Shown here piece after piece: positions 17,699 through 25,833 of a DNA stretch of 64,000 nt. This stretch comes from Bacteroidetes bacterium 47-18. Lineage in GTDB: Bacteria; Bacteroidota; Bacteroidia; Chitinophagales; Chitinophagaceae. The stretch covers positions 248,001 through 312,000 of the forward strand of contig MKSF01000013.1 of assembly GCA_001897155.1 (NCBI GenBank), given 5' to 3'. Below the pieces are notes generated by a model. The model did no database searches. It saw only the letters and a list, made by a program, of their open reading frames with translations, and was not told the origin of the DNA. Within the stretch, counting starts at the first letter, position 1, and every line of letters starts with the position of its first letter. The translations under genes were made by a program, and so were the position numbers.

Positions 17699-18175
17699 AT
17701 GTTAAAAGACCATCCTATGCAATTGAAAATAGTTTTATTAATGATCGTTTCATTATTGTCATTTACTGTAACCGCACAAAAAAATACTTCTACGGCCGAA
17801 AGTACTATAGACACATTGATATCCCGGATAGCCAGCAAAGATATACCGGGCTTAAAGCAGCTTACAACACGCCAGATATATTGCCTTTTATGTTTTAAAC
17901 AACCCAACTTTAAGAAGGACCCTTATTCAGTCAGGAAAAAACAGTTTTATCAAAAATATTTCCGGAACATTTTTGATCAAGACCTTTTAGACCGCATTAA
18001 AAGAAATGAAAGGATCATTATAGCAACGCCCACGGAATCCTATGATTACCTGGTCTTATATACTATTTACAGGCCTGATGAATTAGTAAAAGGCCATGAA
18101 GGGGTTCAATTCGGATTGTGGCTGAAAGAAGAAAACGGTATATTAAAGCTATCGGGAGTTGAAACCATCCCCTGA
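17699..18175 (+). CDS. Small exported protein of unknown function
   Basis: About 158 residues from the ATG at 17699, or 152 from the ATG at 17717 (MQLKIVLLMIVSLLSFTVTAQ), which begins directly with a Sec signal peptide and is the better start. The mature part is basic and rich in Lys, Tyr and Phe (a CLLCFKQPNF Cys pair near the middle) and ends with a QFGLWLKEENGILKLSGVETI strand pattern. No family is recognised. Its base composition is more AT-rich than its neighbours, hinting at recent acquisition or low expression. It is divergent from the lipid operon. Confidence 0.65.
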   Translation: MLKDHPMQLKIVLLMIVSLLSFTVTAQKNTSTAESTIDTLISRIASKDIPGLKQLTTRQIYCLLCFKQPNFKKDPYSVRKKQFYQKYFRNIFDQDLLDRIKRNERIIIATPTESYDYLVLYTIYRPDELVKGHEGVQFGLWLKEENGILKLSGVETIP

Positions 18176-18211
18176 TATACCAGGGTACCCTGCCAAGCAT
18201 ATAATGATCCT

Positions 18212-18243
18212 CTCCCGGCAAACCCTGGTGTAATTGCCGGGAG
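18212..18243. terminator. Strong hairpin after the small exported protein
   Basis: Perfect 10-bp GC-rich stem CTCCCGGCAA (18212-18221) with TTGCCGGGAG (18234-18243), loop of 12 bases. There is no T-run, so it may be an attenuating or stabilising hairpin as much as a terminator. Confidence 0.6.
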
Positions 18244-18301
18244 GTAAGATAAAAATATTCCCGGCACCGGACGGCAATAGGCTCCCTTCGCGGCTACATT
18301 G

Positions 18302-18309
18302 TATCTTTG
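18302..18309 (+). promoter_or_regulatory. Predicted -7 promoter box
   Basis: TATCTTTG matches TAnnTTTG and lies 31 bases before the ATG at 18341, a standard spacing for a short leader. The -33 side is weak. Confidence 0.55.
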
Positions 18310-18340
18310 CCGGCCATACCCGGAATAATATACTTTCCTT

Positions 18341-18988
18341 ATGATACAACAAGCTATAGTTCGTTTACTGCTGCCGGCTATATTAGCCATACTATCCTAT
18401 AACAACCCTTCACCCGGTGATCAGCATACGCACCCGGACACCCTTGCAGTCGCGGAACGGGCAGACATCATACCCGCCGGGCTACCCGCACCGGATGAGC
18501 TGTCGGCATTCGTACCGGAGCACTATAGCATCCTGGACACCGCAGCAGGCGACCTTAACCAGGATAAGAAGGATGATCTTATCCTGGTGCTGAAAAGAAA
18601 TGGCGAAGATACTTTAGTGAACACCGGAGAGCCGGACAGGCCACTGCTGATCCTGATAAGGGATGACCATAACCGTTTACAGCAGGTAAGGCGTAATGAT
18701 AATACCATTTACTGTATTGGCTGCGGAGGTATAATGGGGGACCCTTATGTGGGCATCGTCATCAGGAACGGCTATTTCTCTGTGGAGCACTACGGGGGCA
18801 GCGCCTGGCGGTGGACCAGGATCATTACCTATAAATACGTCGCAGCAGACCAGGAATGGTACCTGCATAAAGACGGGTCGGAAAGCTTCCACGCTTCGGA
18901 GCCCGACAAAATAAAAACCACGATCAGGACTACGAGAGACTTTGGTAATATAAAATTTGAGGATTTTGATATCTATGAGGACAGGTAA
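18341..18988 (+). CDS. Exported protein with an FG-GAP-like calcium-binding loop
   Basis: A 215-residue protein. An N-terminal hydrophobic segment (AIVRLLLPAILAILSY) probably directs export. The middle has TAAGDLNQDKKDDLILVLK, a D-x-N-x-D-x-x-x-D calcium-binding loop as found in FG-GAP/VCBS repeats and dockerins, then IYCIGCGGIMGDPYVGI, with two Cys, and EHYGGSAWRWTRIITYKY. The whole arrangement recurs in Bacteroidota proteins of unknown function. A good promoter box precedes it. The rhomboid gene follows 57 bases later. Confidence 0.75.
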   Translation: MIQQAIVRLLLPAILAILSYNNPSPGDQHTHPDTLAVAERADIIPAGLPAPDELSAFVPEHYSILDTAAGDLNQDKKDDLILVLKRNGEDTLVNTGEPDRPLLILIRDDHNRLQQVRRNDNTIYCIGCGGIMGDPYVGIVIRNGYFSVEHYGGSAWRWTRIITYKYVAADQEWYLHKDGSESFHASEPDKIKTTIRTTRDFGNIKFEDFDIYEDR

Positions 18989-19045
18989 GCCCGCCTGCTC
19001 TAAAACTACAATAAACGACATTTAAGAACCAAGCATTTAATTATT

Positions 19046-20518
19046 ATGGCATTTGGATTTCCCCCTAAATACAGTGAAAATATACACCTTTACGATTGGG
19101 ATAAAGAGGAATTTATTTTTACAGCCCTTGAAGCGGCTAAACAGCAAGACTGGAATATCAGCAGTATAAGCAGTACAGGTTTTGTGGCATATACCCCTTT
19201 TTCCTGGAGATCATGGAGCGAAAAAGTAACTGTCAGCATAGCAGACGATATCGCGCATATCCGGAGCGAGTGTACCGGTAACCAGTTATTTGACAGCGGC
19301 AAGAATAAGAAGAATATAAAACAATTACTGGAAAGCATTGATGTGGTCAGAACGACCCTGACACGGGAAGCAATAGATGCCGGGCTGGAGAGCCTCAGGG
19401 CGGATTACAATATCATAGCGGACGAACAGTTGCTCTTTTCCCCGGATAGCAATGAGGACAGTGGCTTCTTATCACTTTTCAAACCCAGGAAAGGCTATTT
19501 TATGACCCCGATACTTGTGGGCATCAATATCCTGGTATTTATAATCATGGTCCTTTCGGGCGTGGACGTCTTTCAGCCCGACACGCAAAGCCTGATCGAT
19601 TGGGGCGCCAATTTTAAGCCATTGACACTGGAAGGCGAATGGTGGCGGCTTTTTACAGCCTGCTTCATACATATCGGTGTATTCCACCTGCTGCTCAATA
19701 TGTATGCCCTGCTTTATATAGGGCTTATGCTGGAACCCTACCTGGGTAAATCCCGTTTTCTCGCGGCTTACCTGCTGTCGGGCGTGTTCGCAAGCATGGC
19801 CAGCCTGTGGTGGCATGACCTGACGGTCAGCGCCGGCGCTTCCGGTGCCATATTCGGGATGTATGGTGTATTCCTGGCTTTGCTGACCACCAGCCTCATA
19901 GAGAAATCCGCCCAAAAGGCACTGCTGGTCAGTATAGTCTTTTTTATTGTCTATAATATACTCAACGGGTTGAAGCCCGGCAGCGGCATTGATAATGCCG
20001 CGCATATCGGAGGGCTGCTAAGCGGCCTGGTCACAGGATATGTGCTGGTGCCAAGCCTGAGACAATATTATGACAACACCATTAAATTTTCAACCATCGG
20101 GATGCTGACCATAGCGCTGCTGTTTACAGGCTTTTACCTGTTCCGGAGCCTGCCCAATGATATTGCCAGGTATGATGAAAAAATGCAGCGATTCGTCTCA
20201 CTGGAATCTATGGCCCTGGAAGTGCTCCAGCTCCCTGAGAGTACGCCCGAAGACCGCTTATTGGCAGAGCTCCGGGAAAGGGGTATCTATTACTGGAGGG
20301 AAAGCCTGGGCATCATGGAAGAAGTGGAGCAGATGCAACTGCCCGAACCTTTGATCCAAAGAAATGCAAAGCTGAAGGAGTATTGCGAGCTCAGGATAAA
20401 AAGCTACGAATTGCTGTACAAATCGATAGCAGAGGATACAGATCAGTACGATGATGAAATCAATAGCTGTGTAAAGAAAATAGAGGTTATCATCAATGAG
20501 CTCTCAGCACAGCAATAA
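19046..20518 (+). CDS. Rhomboid-family intramembrane serine protease with C-terminal extension
   Basis: A 490-residue protein in three parts. Residues 1-150 form a soluble N-terminal domain without a recognised family. Residues 155-365 are the rhomboid core, with HIGVFHLLLNMYAL, the catalytic Ser in SAGASGAIFGMYGVFL (about residue 274) and the catalytic His in NAAHIGGLLSGLV. Rhomboids cleave transmembrane segments of other proteins inside the membrane. The last 120 residues after the final helix form a charged, probably coiled extension (LRERGIYYWRESLGIMEEVEQ). Both catalytic residues are present, so it should be active; its substrate is unknown. Two hairpins after the stop probably end the transcript. 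Confidence 0.92.
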   Translation: MAFGFPPKYSENIHLYDWDKEEFIFTALEAAKQQDWNISSISSTGFVAYTPFSWRSWSEKVTVSIADDIAHIRSECTGNQLFDSGKNKKNIKQLLESIDVVRTTLTREAIDAGLESLRADYNIIADEQLLFSPDSNEDSGFLSLFKPRKGYFMTPILVGINILVFIIMVLSGVDVFQPDTQSLIDWGANFKPLTLEGEWWRLFTACFIHIGVFHLLLNMYALLYIGLMLEPYLGKSRFLAAYLLSGVFASMASLWWHDLTVSAGASGAIFGMYGVFLALLTTSLIEKSAQKALLVSIVFFIVYNILNGLKPGSGIDNAAHIGGLLSGLVTGYVLVPSLRQYYDNTIKFSTIGMLTIALLFTGFYLFRSLPNDIARYDEKMQRFVSLESMALEVLQLPESTPEDRLLAELRERGIYYWRESLGIMEEVEQMQLPEPLIQRNAKLKEYCELRIKSYELLYKSIAEDTDQYDDEINSCVKKIEVIINELSAQQ

Positions 20519-20530
20519 CACCGAAGCATT

Positions 20531-20579
20531 ATGCCTGCTTACAGGCATTATAATGGAACAGGATCGGTAAACCTGTTCC
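20531..20579 (+). terminator. Tandem hairpins after the rhomboid gene
   Basis: ATGCCTG/CAGGCAT (20531-20537 and 20542-20548) is followed by GGAACAGG/CCTGTTCC (20555-20562 and 20572-20579) and an AT-rich tail. Confidence 0.6.
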
Positions 20580-20768
20580 ATTATTCGTTATTAAAGCAAG
20601 CATTCAAATAACACATTTCATTAACATATTTTTATATAAATATATTTTAATATTACATATTTATTAACTTTATTTGTCGGGTATTTGCAAATACAGCGTT
20701 TCCTGCGCTTTGCTGGAAACACCTCTTTTCGCGAAAAGTATTATTTTACTATTCTAAAACCCAGAATT

Positions 20769-20846
20769 ATGAAAAAAGTATTCATTGCGATTATCCTCTC
20801 ATCATCACTCTCTAACGATTTCCTGCAGCATTATAGTTCCGGCTAA
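20769..20846 (+). CDS. Possible 25-residue exported peptide or gene remnant
   Basis: Within the 375-base gap after the rhomboid gene lies an ATG frame reading MKKVFIAIILSSSLSNDFLQ and then HYSSG before a TAA. The start looks exactly like a Bacteroidota Sec signal peptide but stops after 25 residues. It may be the truncated 5' end of a lost exported protein, or a genuine small peptide. An AT-rich stretch (20600-20680) and an imperfect inverted repeat (TTTCCTGCG...TTTGCTGGAAA) precede it. Nothing else was recognised in this gap. Confidence 0.35.
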   Translation: MKKVFIAIILSSSLSNDFLQHYSSG

Positions 20847-20894
20847 AAAAATATTTTTTACAATACCAGTCCCTGTGAACCGCGCGGGATCCTG

Positions 20895-21113
20895 TTACCT
20901 GCGCATAACTGAATCCACAGTGGAGTCACTGCTCCGGACCGAATTGGTATAGGTATCGGGATTATTGGGTATTTCAGGGTCTGGTGTATGAGGAAAATGG
21001 ACATTATTGTCTTTATCCATGTCATTGTAGTCCTTATTGTTATCTTCACAAGCCACGGCCAGGGATGTTAAAAAGACGAGCAACAGTACCGGAATCAGAT
21101 TGGGCTTATACAT
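20895..21113 (-). CDS. Small lipoprotein
   Basis: A 72-residue protein from the ATG at 21113 (MYKPNLIPVLLLVFLTSLAVAC); an ATG three codons upstream (21122) is also possible. The lipobox is LAVAC, so the mature protein would be a lipid-anchored peptide of about 51 residues, highly acidic and rich in Asp, Asn and Pro (EDNNKDYNDMDKDNNVHF). It is probably disordered. Function unknown. It lies 70 bases downstream of the DUF892 gene and may belong to the same stress transcript. Confidence 0.65.
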   Translation of the reverse strand: MYKPNLIPVLLLVFLTSLAVACEDNNKDYNDMDKDNNVHFPHTPDPEIPNNPDTYTNSVRSSDSTVDSVMRR

Positions 21114-21182
21114 ATTATTCATAATAATTCGGTTTATGGGTAAAGAGAATACATTCATTAAAAAAAACTGTTCCTTGTTGAT

Positions 21183-21746
21183 CTATTCCTGATCCGGCTC
21201 ATCCGGTTCATCCGGGGCTTTGAAATTGATCTCATGCATGGCTATTTCCGACAGCAGGAGATCTGTGTGCTCTTCATCCTGCAGCGTCTTCTGCAGCAGC
21301 CCGGCCATCCTGTCCTGGCCCAGGGTATATGCGATAGCTACCAGTCCGCCGTAACAGGCGATCTCATAGTGCTCTACCTTCCGGGCAGCTATAACAAGCG
21401 TGGCGTCCCTTGTGGCAGTGCCTTCGGCCGTTTGGGTAATGATCTCATCCGCTTCTTTCAGAATACCTTCCATCGCCAGGCACTTTTTAGCCTGCGGCTG
21501 TTCATTGAGCCATTCAAACACCTTTTCCAGGCGTGCAATATGCTTCCTGGTATCATGCTCATGGTCTTTAAAAGCCCTGATCAATACCGGGTGGCTGGTG
21601 GCTTTCTGTAATTTTTTCAGTCCTGTCATGATCTCCTGCTCAGCCCAGTAGATCTCTTTTAAGGAGGCCAGGAAAAACTCCCGGAGCGGCGTCGCACTGT
21701 AGGAAGAACGTATTTTTTCAGGAACAGTAGGTGTTGCTTGAGGCAT
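21183..21746 (-). CDS. Ferritin-like DUF892 (YciE-type) protein
   Basis: A 187-residue protein from the ATG at 21746 (MPQATPTVPEKIR). It is nearly all helical and matches the DUF892/YciE family: LREFFLASLKEIYWAEQEIMTGLKKL, FKDHEHDTRKHIARLEKVF, the VEHYEIACYGGLVAIAYTLG helix and DEEHTDLLLSEIA. The Glu and E-x-x-H pairs on helices 1, 2, 3 and 4 form the di-iron-like site of ferritin-fold proteins. YciE is a general-stress protein in enterobacteria; the enzymatic role is not known. The neighbours (KGG protein, DUF4142, dehydrogenases) support a stress role. The C-terminus is an acidic PDEPDEPDQE tail. Confidence 0.88.
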   Translation of the reverse strand: MPQATPTVPEKIRSSYSATPLREFFLASLKEIYWAEQEIMTGLKKLQKATSHPVLIRAFKDHEHDTRKHIARLEKVFEWLNEQPQAKKCLAMEGILKEADEIITQTAEGTATRDATLVIAARKVEHYEIACYGGLVAIAYTLGQDRMAGLLQKTLQDEEHTDLLLSEIAMHEINFKAPDEPDEPDQE

Positions 21747-21774
21747 ACGATAAAGTTTTAGCTGGTTGGTAGTA

Positions 21775-21804
21775 TCAGAAAGGCTGCGGCCGCAGCCTTT
21801 CTGA
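21775..21804. terminator. Perfect 30-bp palindrome between KGG and DUF892 genes
   Basis: Positions 21775-21789 are the exact complement of 21790-21804 (left arm TCAGAAAGGCTGCGG) with no spacer. It lies 29 bases past the KGG stop on the minus strand, so it can act as a partial terminator or processing hairpin between the two genes. It lacks a T-run. Confidence 0.6.
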
Positions 21805-21832
21805 CAACCAATGTGTGAATACAAAAATTACA

Positions 21833-22615
21833 TCAGAAGTTGGACCGGCGGCCGCCTCCGTGAGAGGCACGGCCTCCCATTGCTGCTATACGCCGTACCT
21901 GGGCTTTGCTCATAGCTGCAAAGCCTCTTTTGCTGCCCGAGGCAGAACCGGAGCTACCCCTGGAAGAGCCGGAAGACCCCCTGGAACCACCGGAACTCCT
22001 GCCGGAGCTGCCTGAATTACCACCCCTTGATGAACCGCCGCTTCTGGAAGAGCCGCCGGAGGAGGAATTACTGCCCCTGGAACCACCGGAACCTCTGCCG
22101 GATGATGATGAACCTCCCCTGCCCGATGAGCCGGAACGTGATGAGCCGGAATTACCACCACCGCCGGAACTCCGACCGCCGCCATGGGAAGCACGGCCAC
22201 CCTTGGCAGCTATACGACGTACTTCTTCACGGTCCATGGACGCAAATCCTCGGCCTCCTGATCTCCTGCCGGACCTGGATGAGCCGCCGTAATCGTCATC
22301 ATCATCATAGTCTTCGTCATCCTCGTAGTCATCATAATCTTCATCGTCATCATAATCATCGTAGTCATCATCGCCGTAATCGTCATCATCATAATGATCA
22401 TAGTCATCATCAAACTCCTCACCATTTTCGGCATCTTCATAGCCTGCCTGGTAACCGGCCCTGAAGCCTTCTTCGTAAGAGTCATCATCATGGTAGCTGT
22501 CATCCTGGTGACTGCCGCTGCCGCGATTGGAACTACCTGTATTACTTCTTCTGGACGAGCTGTTTCCTGAACGGCCCGATGAGCCTGATTGGCTTCTTGT
22601 TGAACGCATTGCCAT
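21833..22615 (-). CDS. KGG-motif stress protein with Asp/Tyr-rich and Gly/Ser-rich low-complexity regions
   Basis: A 260-residue protein. Residues 1-40 are Ser/Arg/Gly-rich. Residues 40-115 are a run of Asp, Glu and Tyr. About residues 123-147 carry GFASMDREEVRRIAAKGG, and the last 32 residues repeat it as GFAAMSKAQVRRIAAMGGRA followed by SHGGGR. Between them lies a long Gly/Ser/Arg tract. The two motifs are the KGG stress motif (family of GsiB and plant LEA-like proteins), seen in desiccation and general-stress proteins. The rest should be intrinsically disordered. It is probably a cytoplasmic protectant or nucleic-acid binder; that is inference. A promoter-like motif shared with another gene of this island sits upstream. 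Confidence 0.85.
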   Translation of the reverse strand: MAMRSTRSQSGSSGRSGNSSSRRSNTGSSNRGSGSHQDDSYHDDDSYEEGFRAGYQAGYEDAENGEEFDDDYDHYDDDDYGDDDYDDYDDDEDYDDYEDDEDYDDDDDYGGSSRSGRRSGGRGFASMDREEVRRIAAKGGRASHGGGRSSGGGGNSGSSRSGSSGRGGSSSSGRGSGGSRGSNSSSGGSSRSGGSSRGGNSGSSGRSSGGSRGSSGSSRGSSGSASGSKRGFAAMSKAQVRRIAAMGGRASHGGGRRSNF

Positions 22616-22635
22616 AGCTAAAAGTTTTATTGGTT

Positions 22636-22668
22636 AACAATACTAGCTCTAATGCCAATTCCGGGCCA
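22636..22668 (-). promoter_or_regulatory. Shared stress-promoter motif upstream of the KGG gene
   Basis: On the minus strand TGGCCCGGAATT (22668-22657), 14 bases, TATTGTT (22642-22636), with 20 bases to the ATG. The same two boxes with the same 14-base spacing stand before the Asn/Gln-rich gene (26053-26021). The layout resembles an ECF-sigma promoter. Confidence 0.5.
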
Positions 22669-22922
22669 TAATATACCGCTATTGATTCCTAAACCGTTAT
22701 ACATTATCCCGGAAAACCTATGTAGATTACTTTACTCAAATGGGGTTGGACAAAAATAAACTGAGTAATAAATTCCTTGCGGCAAGCCACCTCTTATTAT
22801 AGCATACGCAGGCCGTGAGCATTCCTATACTCTTGGCTTACAGCCATAAAAAGGCCATTCGACATTTTCAGTCAATGGCCAGGCCTGAAAACGGAAGGTT
22901 CCGTCTCTACGGCAAACAAAAC
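22669..22922. other. Intergenic region with a short hairpin
   Basis: Together with the promoter motif this makes a 307-base gap between the KGG and alcohol dehydrogenase genes. GGCCATT (22853-22859) pairs with AATGGCC (22874-22880), a possible terminator for the dehydrogenase transcript on the minus strand. Nothing else was recognised. Confidence 0.5.
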
Positions 22923-24092
22923 TTACGCCCAGGGATCCAGTACCACCTTGACACAGTCATCTTTCTTCTCTTTAAAAATATCGTAGGCATGAGCGATCTC
23001 CGCAAGCGGCAGCCGGTGACTTATAATATCATCCAGGCGGACCTTTCCTGCCTGCACCTCCTGCAGCAGCAGGTCCATATATTTATGTGCGGGCGCCTGT
23101 CCGCCGCGCAGCGTAATGCCTTTATCAAAGAACTGGCCTACCGGAAAATTGTCATAAGGCATCGGGTAAACACCCAGAACGGAAATAAAGCCACCACGCC
23201 GTACCGCGCTCATACAGGCTTCCAGCACTTTTACCGAGCCTTTTTCCATATTGATGACAGCTTTGGTACGGTCCCAGAGGCTACGGTCCGGCTCAAACCC
23301 GACAGCGTCGATACAGACATCCGTACCTCTTCCCCCGGTCAGCTCCCGTATGGCCGCCACTACATCTTCCGCCTTATCCTCCCACAGTACGGTATGGCAA
23401 TCCGCCACCTGCCGCGCCTTTTCCAGCCGGTACGCCTGCGTATCCACCATGATCACCCTTCCTGCGTTCCGGAGACGGGCAGCCTTTAAGGTCATCAGGC
23501 CCACCGGGCCGGCGCCGAAAATAGTAATGCTTTCGCCTCCCTTCACGCCGGCCCAGTCTATACCCGTATATCCCGTAGGGAAGATATCCGTAAGGAACAG
23601 TACGGCTTCATCCGTCATACCCCCGGGAACAAGCCGGGGCCCGAAATCGCCATAAGGCACTCTTACATACTGCGCCTGGCCGCCATCGTACCCGCCGTAC
23701 AGGTCGGTATAGCCGAAAAGACCGCCGCCTTTTTCGGTCAGCACACCGCCTTCGGGTCCGTAATGCTCCGGGTTGCTGTTCTCACAATGGCCGGGAAGCA
23801 GGGAGTTGCAAAAGAAGCAATGCCCGCAGGCTACAGGAAAGGGCACAATGACCCTGTCACCTTTCTTGAGCGACCGTACGCCCTTACCCGTTTCTTCCAC
23901 AATCCCCATGAATTCATGCCCCATCACCATACTACGCGCCTGCGGAATGCCGCCGCTGTAAATATGCAGGTCTGAGCCGCATATCGCGGTAGCCGTCACT
24001 TTAACGATAATATCTCCGTCTTCCTTTATAGAAGGGTCTTCTACAGTATCGTAGGTGATACGACCGGGAGCGTGGAATACAGCTGCTTTCAT
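22923..24092 (-). CDS. Zinc-dependent alcohol dehydrogenase, FdhA-like
   Basis: A 389-residue medium-chain dehydrogenase. The catalytic zinc ligands are in ATAICGSDLHIYSG and MGHEFMGIVEE, and the structural zinc cysteines in ACGHCFFCNSLLPGHCENSN. The NAD-binding loop is ITIFGAGPVGLMTLKAARL. Length and the insert between the zinc site and the Rossmann fold fit the glutathione-independent formaldehyde dehydrogenase-like branch often seen in stress islands. Substrate not certain. It follows the SDR gene by 27 bases on the same strand, so the two oxidoreductases are probably co-transcribed. Confidence 0.92.
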   Translation of the reverse strand: MKAAVFHAPGRITYDTVEDPSIKEDGDIIVKVTATAICGSDLHIYSGGIPQARSMVMGHEFMGIVEETGKGVRSLKKGDRVIVPFPVACGHCFFCNSLLPGHCENSNPEHYGPEGGVLTEKGGGLFGYTDLYGGYDGGQAQYVRVPYGDFGPRLVPGGMTDEAVLFLTDIFPTGYTGIDWAGVKGGESITIFGAGPVGLMTLKAARLRNAGRVIMVDTQAYRLEKARQVADCHTVLWEDKAEDVVAAIRELTGGRGTDVCIDAVGFEPDRSLWDRTKAVINMEKGSVKVLEACMSAVRRGGFISVLGVYPMPYDNFPVGQFFDKGITLRGGQAPAHKYMDLLLQEVQAGKVRLDDIISHRLPLAEIAHAYDIFKEKKDDCVKVVLDPWA

Positions 24093-24119
24093 ACTTTAAT
24101 TTTTTTTTATTATGCTCAA

Positions 24120-24914
24120 TTATACCTCACCGTCTGCCGGTTCCTGCTGACTTTTCATATTGTCGGCCGCTATGCTGTCGGGCATAATATTGCTCATCCA
24201 GACATTCAGCTTGTTCTTAAATCCTGATACCACCATATCCGCATTGGCCATAAGTGCCTTATACCCGTCCCGCGCGACATCCGCAGGGTCGGCCAGCTGA
24301 TCTTTGTCCTGCGCGATCCTGGATTGCTCCATACCTGCTTTGCGGAAAAAATCGGTATCGGTAGCACCCGGCAGCAAGGCAGTGATCACGATCCCCCGGT
24401 CCTTCACCTCGCTTCGCAGGGCTTCGGAGAAAGACTGAACGAAAGCCTTGGTGCCATGGTACACGGACTGCCAGGGTCCGGGTGATTTGCTGGCAATAGA
24501 GGACAGGTTCAGTATCCTTCCCCTGCCGCGCATCAGCATATCTTTCAGGAAAAACTTGCTCAATACTACCATCGAGCAGATATTCAGGTTAATGATGGCC
24601 AGCTCCCGCCTGATATCCGTATATTCAAAGAGGCCGTAAAGCCCCTGGCCCGCATTATTCACCAATATTTCCACTACCCGGCCTTCCGACACCAGCTCAT
24701 TGTAGAGATCAAAAGCAGCCTGGGGATCAAAGAGATCACGTTGCTTGATGATCACCTCCACACCGTAAGGTAACAATTGCTCCTTTGCTTTCAGCAGCTC
24801 TCCCGTAAACCGGGCTACCAGTATCAGGTCGTGACCGTTCTTTGCGAATTCTTCCGCCAGCGCCAGGCCGATGCCCATAGAGCCGCCGGTGATCAGGGTG
24901 TAATGCTTTTCCAT
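24120..24914 (-). CDS. Short-chain dehydrogenase/reductase
   Basis: A 264-residue classical SDR. The cofactor-binding motif is TGGSMGIGLALAEEFA at the N-terminus, NNAGQGLYG follows at about residue 88, and the catalytic residues are the Ser in LNLSSIAS and the YHGTK motif (Tyr-x-x-x-Lys). Substrate unknown; such enzymes reduce or oxidise a wide range of alcohols and ketones. The start is the ATG at 24914. It lies 44 bases downstream of the DUF4142 gene and 27 bases upstream of the alcohol dehydrogenase. Confidence 0.92.
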   Translation of the reverse strand: MEKHYTLITGGSMGIGLALAEEFAKNGHDLILVARFTGELLKAKEQLLPYGVEVIIKQRDLFDPQAAFDLYNELVSEGRVVEILVNNAGQGLYGLFEYTDIRRELAIINLNICSMVVLSKFFLKDMLMRGRGRILNLSSIASKSPGPWQSVYHGTKAFVQSFSEALRSEVKDRGIVITALLPGATDTDFFRKAGMEQSRIAQDKDQLADPADVARDGYKALMANADMVVSGFKNKLNVWMSNIMPDSIAADNMKSQQEPADGEV

Positions 24915-24958
24915 AGTTCAGTACTTTTTGGGGATTATAAAGACGGGACAGCCATGAT

Positions 24959-25519
24959 CTACTTTCCTTTATTCTTCTTATTGTCCTTTTTGCTATTTTT
25001 CAGGTTATCCTGCACATTCCTGGCGTGCTCCAGGTGCTGCTCCAGGGTAGGCAGCGTCCTGGCCGCCCAGCTCTTCAGGTCTGCGTCGGTTCCTTTATCC
25101 ACTGCCCTTTTAAACAGGGCGATGGTCGCTTCGTGATCCCGGATCATTTTTTTCATAAAGGCCTCATCAAAATCAGCAGCGCTCTTGCCTGACAGATCAT
25201 CATGATCTTTTTGCATATCATTGGGAACCCCTGCGGGAACAAATATATTCTTACGCTGGGCCAGTTGCTTCAGCTCGTCATTCGCTTTCTGGTGGTCCGT
25301 GACCATCATTTTTCCAAAATTCCTGACAGCTTCCGAAGTGCCCCTGTTCTGGGCGAGCTTCCCAAGCATGACCTCAGCCATGCCTCTTTCCGCGGCTTCT
25401 TTCACAAACGCCTCATCAGAGAATCCCATCAGGCCCTGGGCAGAAACGGAAATATTCCATAGCAGCATACAAAGGCCCAGGATGCCCGCCAGCCTGGTAA
25501 TTGTAATGATCTTTATCAT
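24959..25519 (-). CDS. Exported DUF4142 ferritin-like protein
   Basis: A 186-residue protein with a signal peptide (ITRLAGILGLCMLLWNISVSAQG) and a helical mature domain matching DUF4142: SDEAFVKEAAERGMAEVMLGKLAQNRG, RNFGKMMVTDHQKANDELKQLA, FDEAFMKKMIRDHEATIALF and LPTLEQHLEHARNVQ. The paired His/Glu residues on the helices suggest a metal-binding ferritin-like bundle in the periplasm. The C-terminus is a Lys/Asn-rich tail (NSKKDNKKNKGK). DUF4142 genes are often multiple in Bacteroidota and lie with stress genes, as here. Mechanism unknown. Confidence 0.9.
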   Translation of the reverse strand: MIKIITITRLAGILGLCMLLWNISVSAQGLMGFSDEAFVKEAAERGMAEVMLGKLAQNRGTSEAVRNFGKMMVTDHQKANDELKQLAQRKNIFVPAGVPNDMQKDHDDLSGKSAADFDEAFMKKMIRDHEATIALFKRAVDKGTDADLKSWAARTLPTLEQHLEHARNVQDNLKNSKKDNKKNKGK

Positions 25520-25799
25520 AATATCTGAATTTTAAAGATTAAAGAATTTAAAGAGGCAGGATACCCTCTTCCTCCTGAAGGCATCATAAAAACAACCTCC
25601 GTCAGAGCGGCTGAAAAACCCGGGCCCGGAGCATTCTATGAAACATCCTTAAGAGCATTAAACCGGCGCATTAGGGGAAAGCGCACATATCCTTATGTAA
25701 GGTCTGGCTCTGATTTAGTATTCACAGGAATATTAAGGCCTGCCGGTTCTCATCTTCTCAACGGAGGTTGACCAATGGCGATATCCTGGCAAATTATAA

Positions 25800-25830
25800 G
25801 GCAGACCGGCAATAAGCCGGCTGATCTGCC
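25800..25830 (-). terminator. Terminator of the Asn/Gln-rich gene
   Basis: Two-part stem: GGCAGA (25800-25805) with TCTGCC (25825-25830), and CCGGC (25806-25810) with GCCGG (25816-25820). It directly follows the stop codon of the small minus-strand gene. Confidence 0.65.
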
Positions 25831-25833
25831 CCA

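Noticed and set aside
21906-22292. Pro/Glu-rich open frame opposite the KGG gene
   Set aside because: Its composition is just the complement of the Gly/Ser-rich coding repeats.
22656-22668. Sigma-54 promoter (GG-N10-GC) before the KGG gene
   Set aside because: The first site fits but the partner motif at 26042-26053 has GA instead of GC, so the shared part is better explained by another factor.
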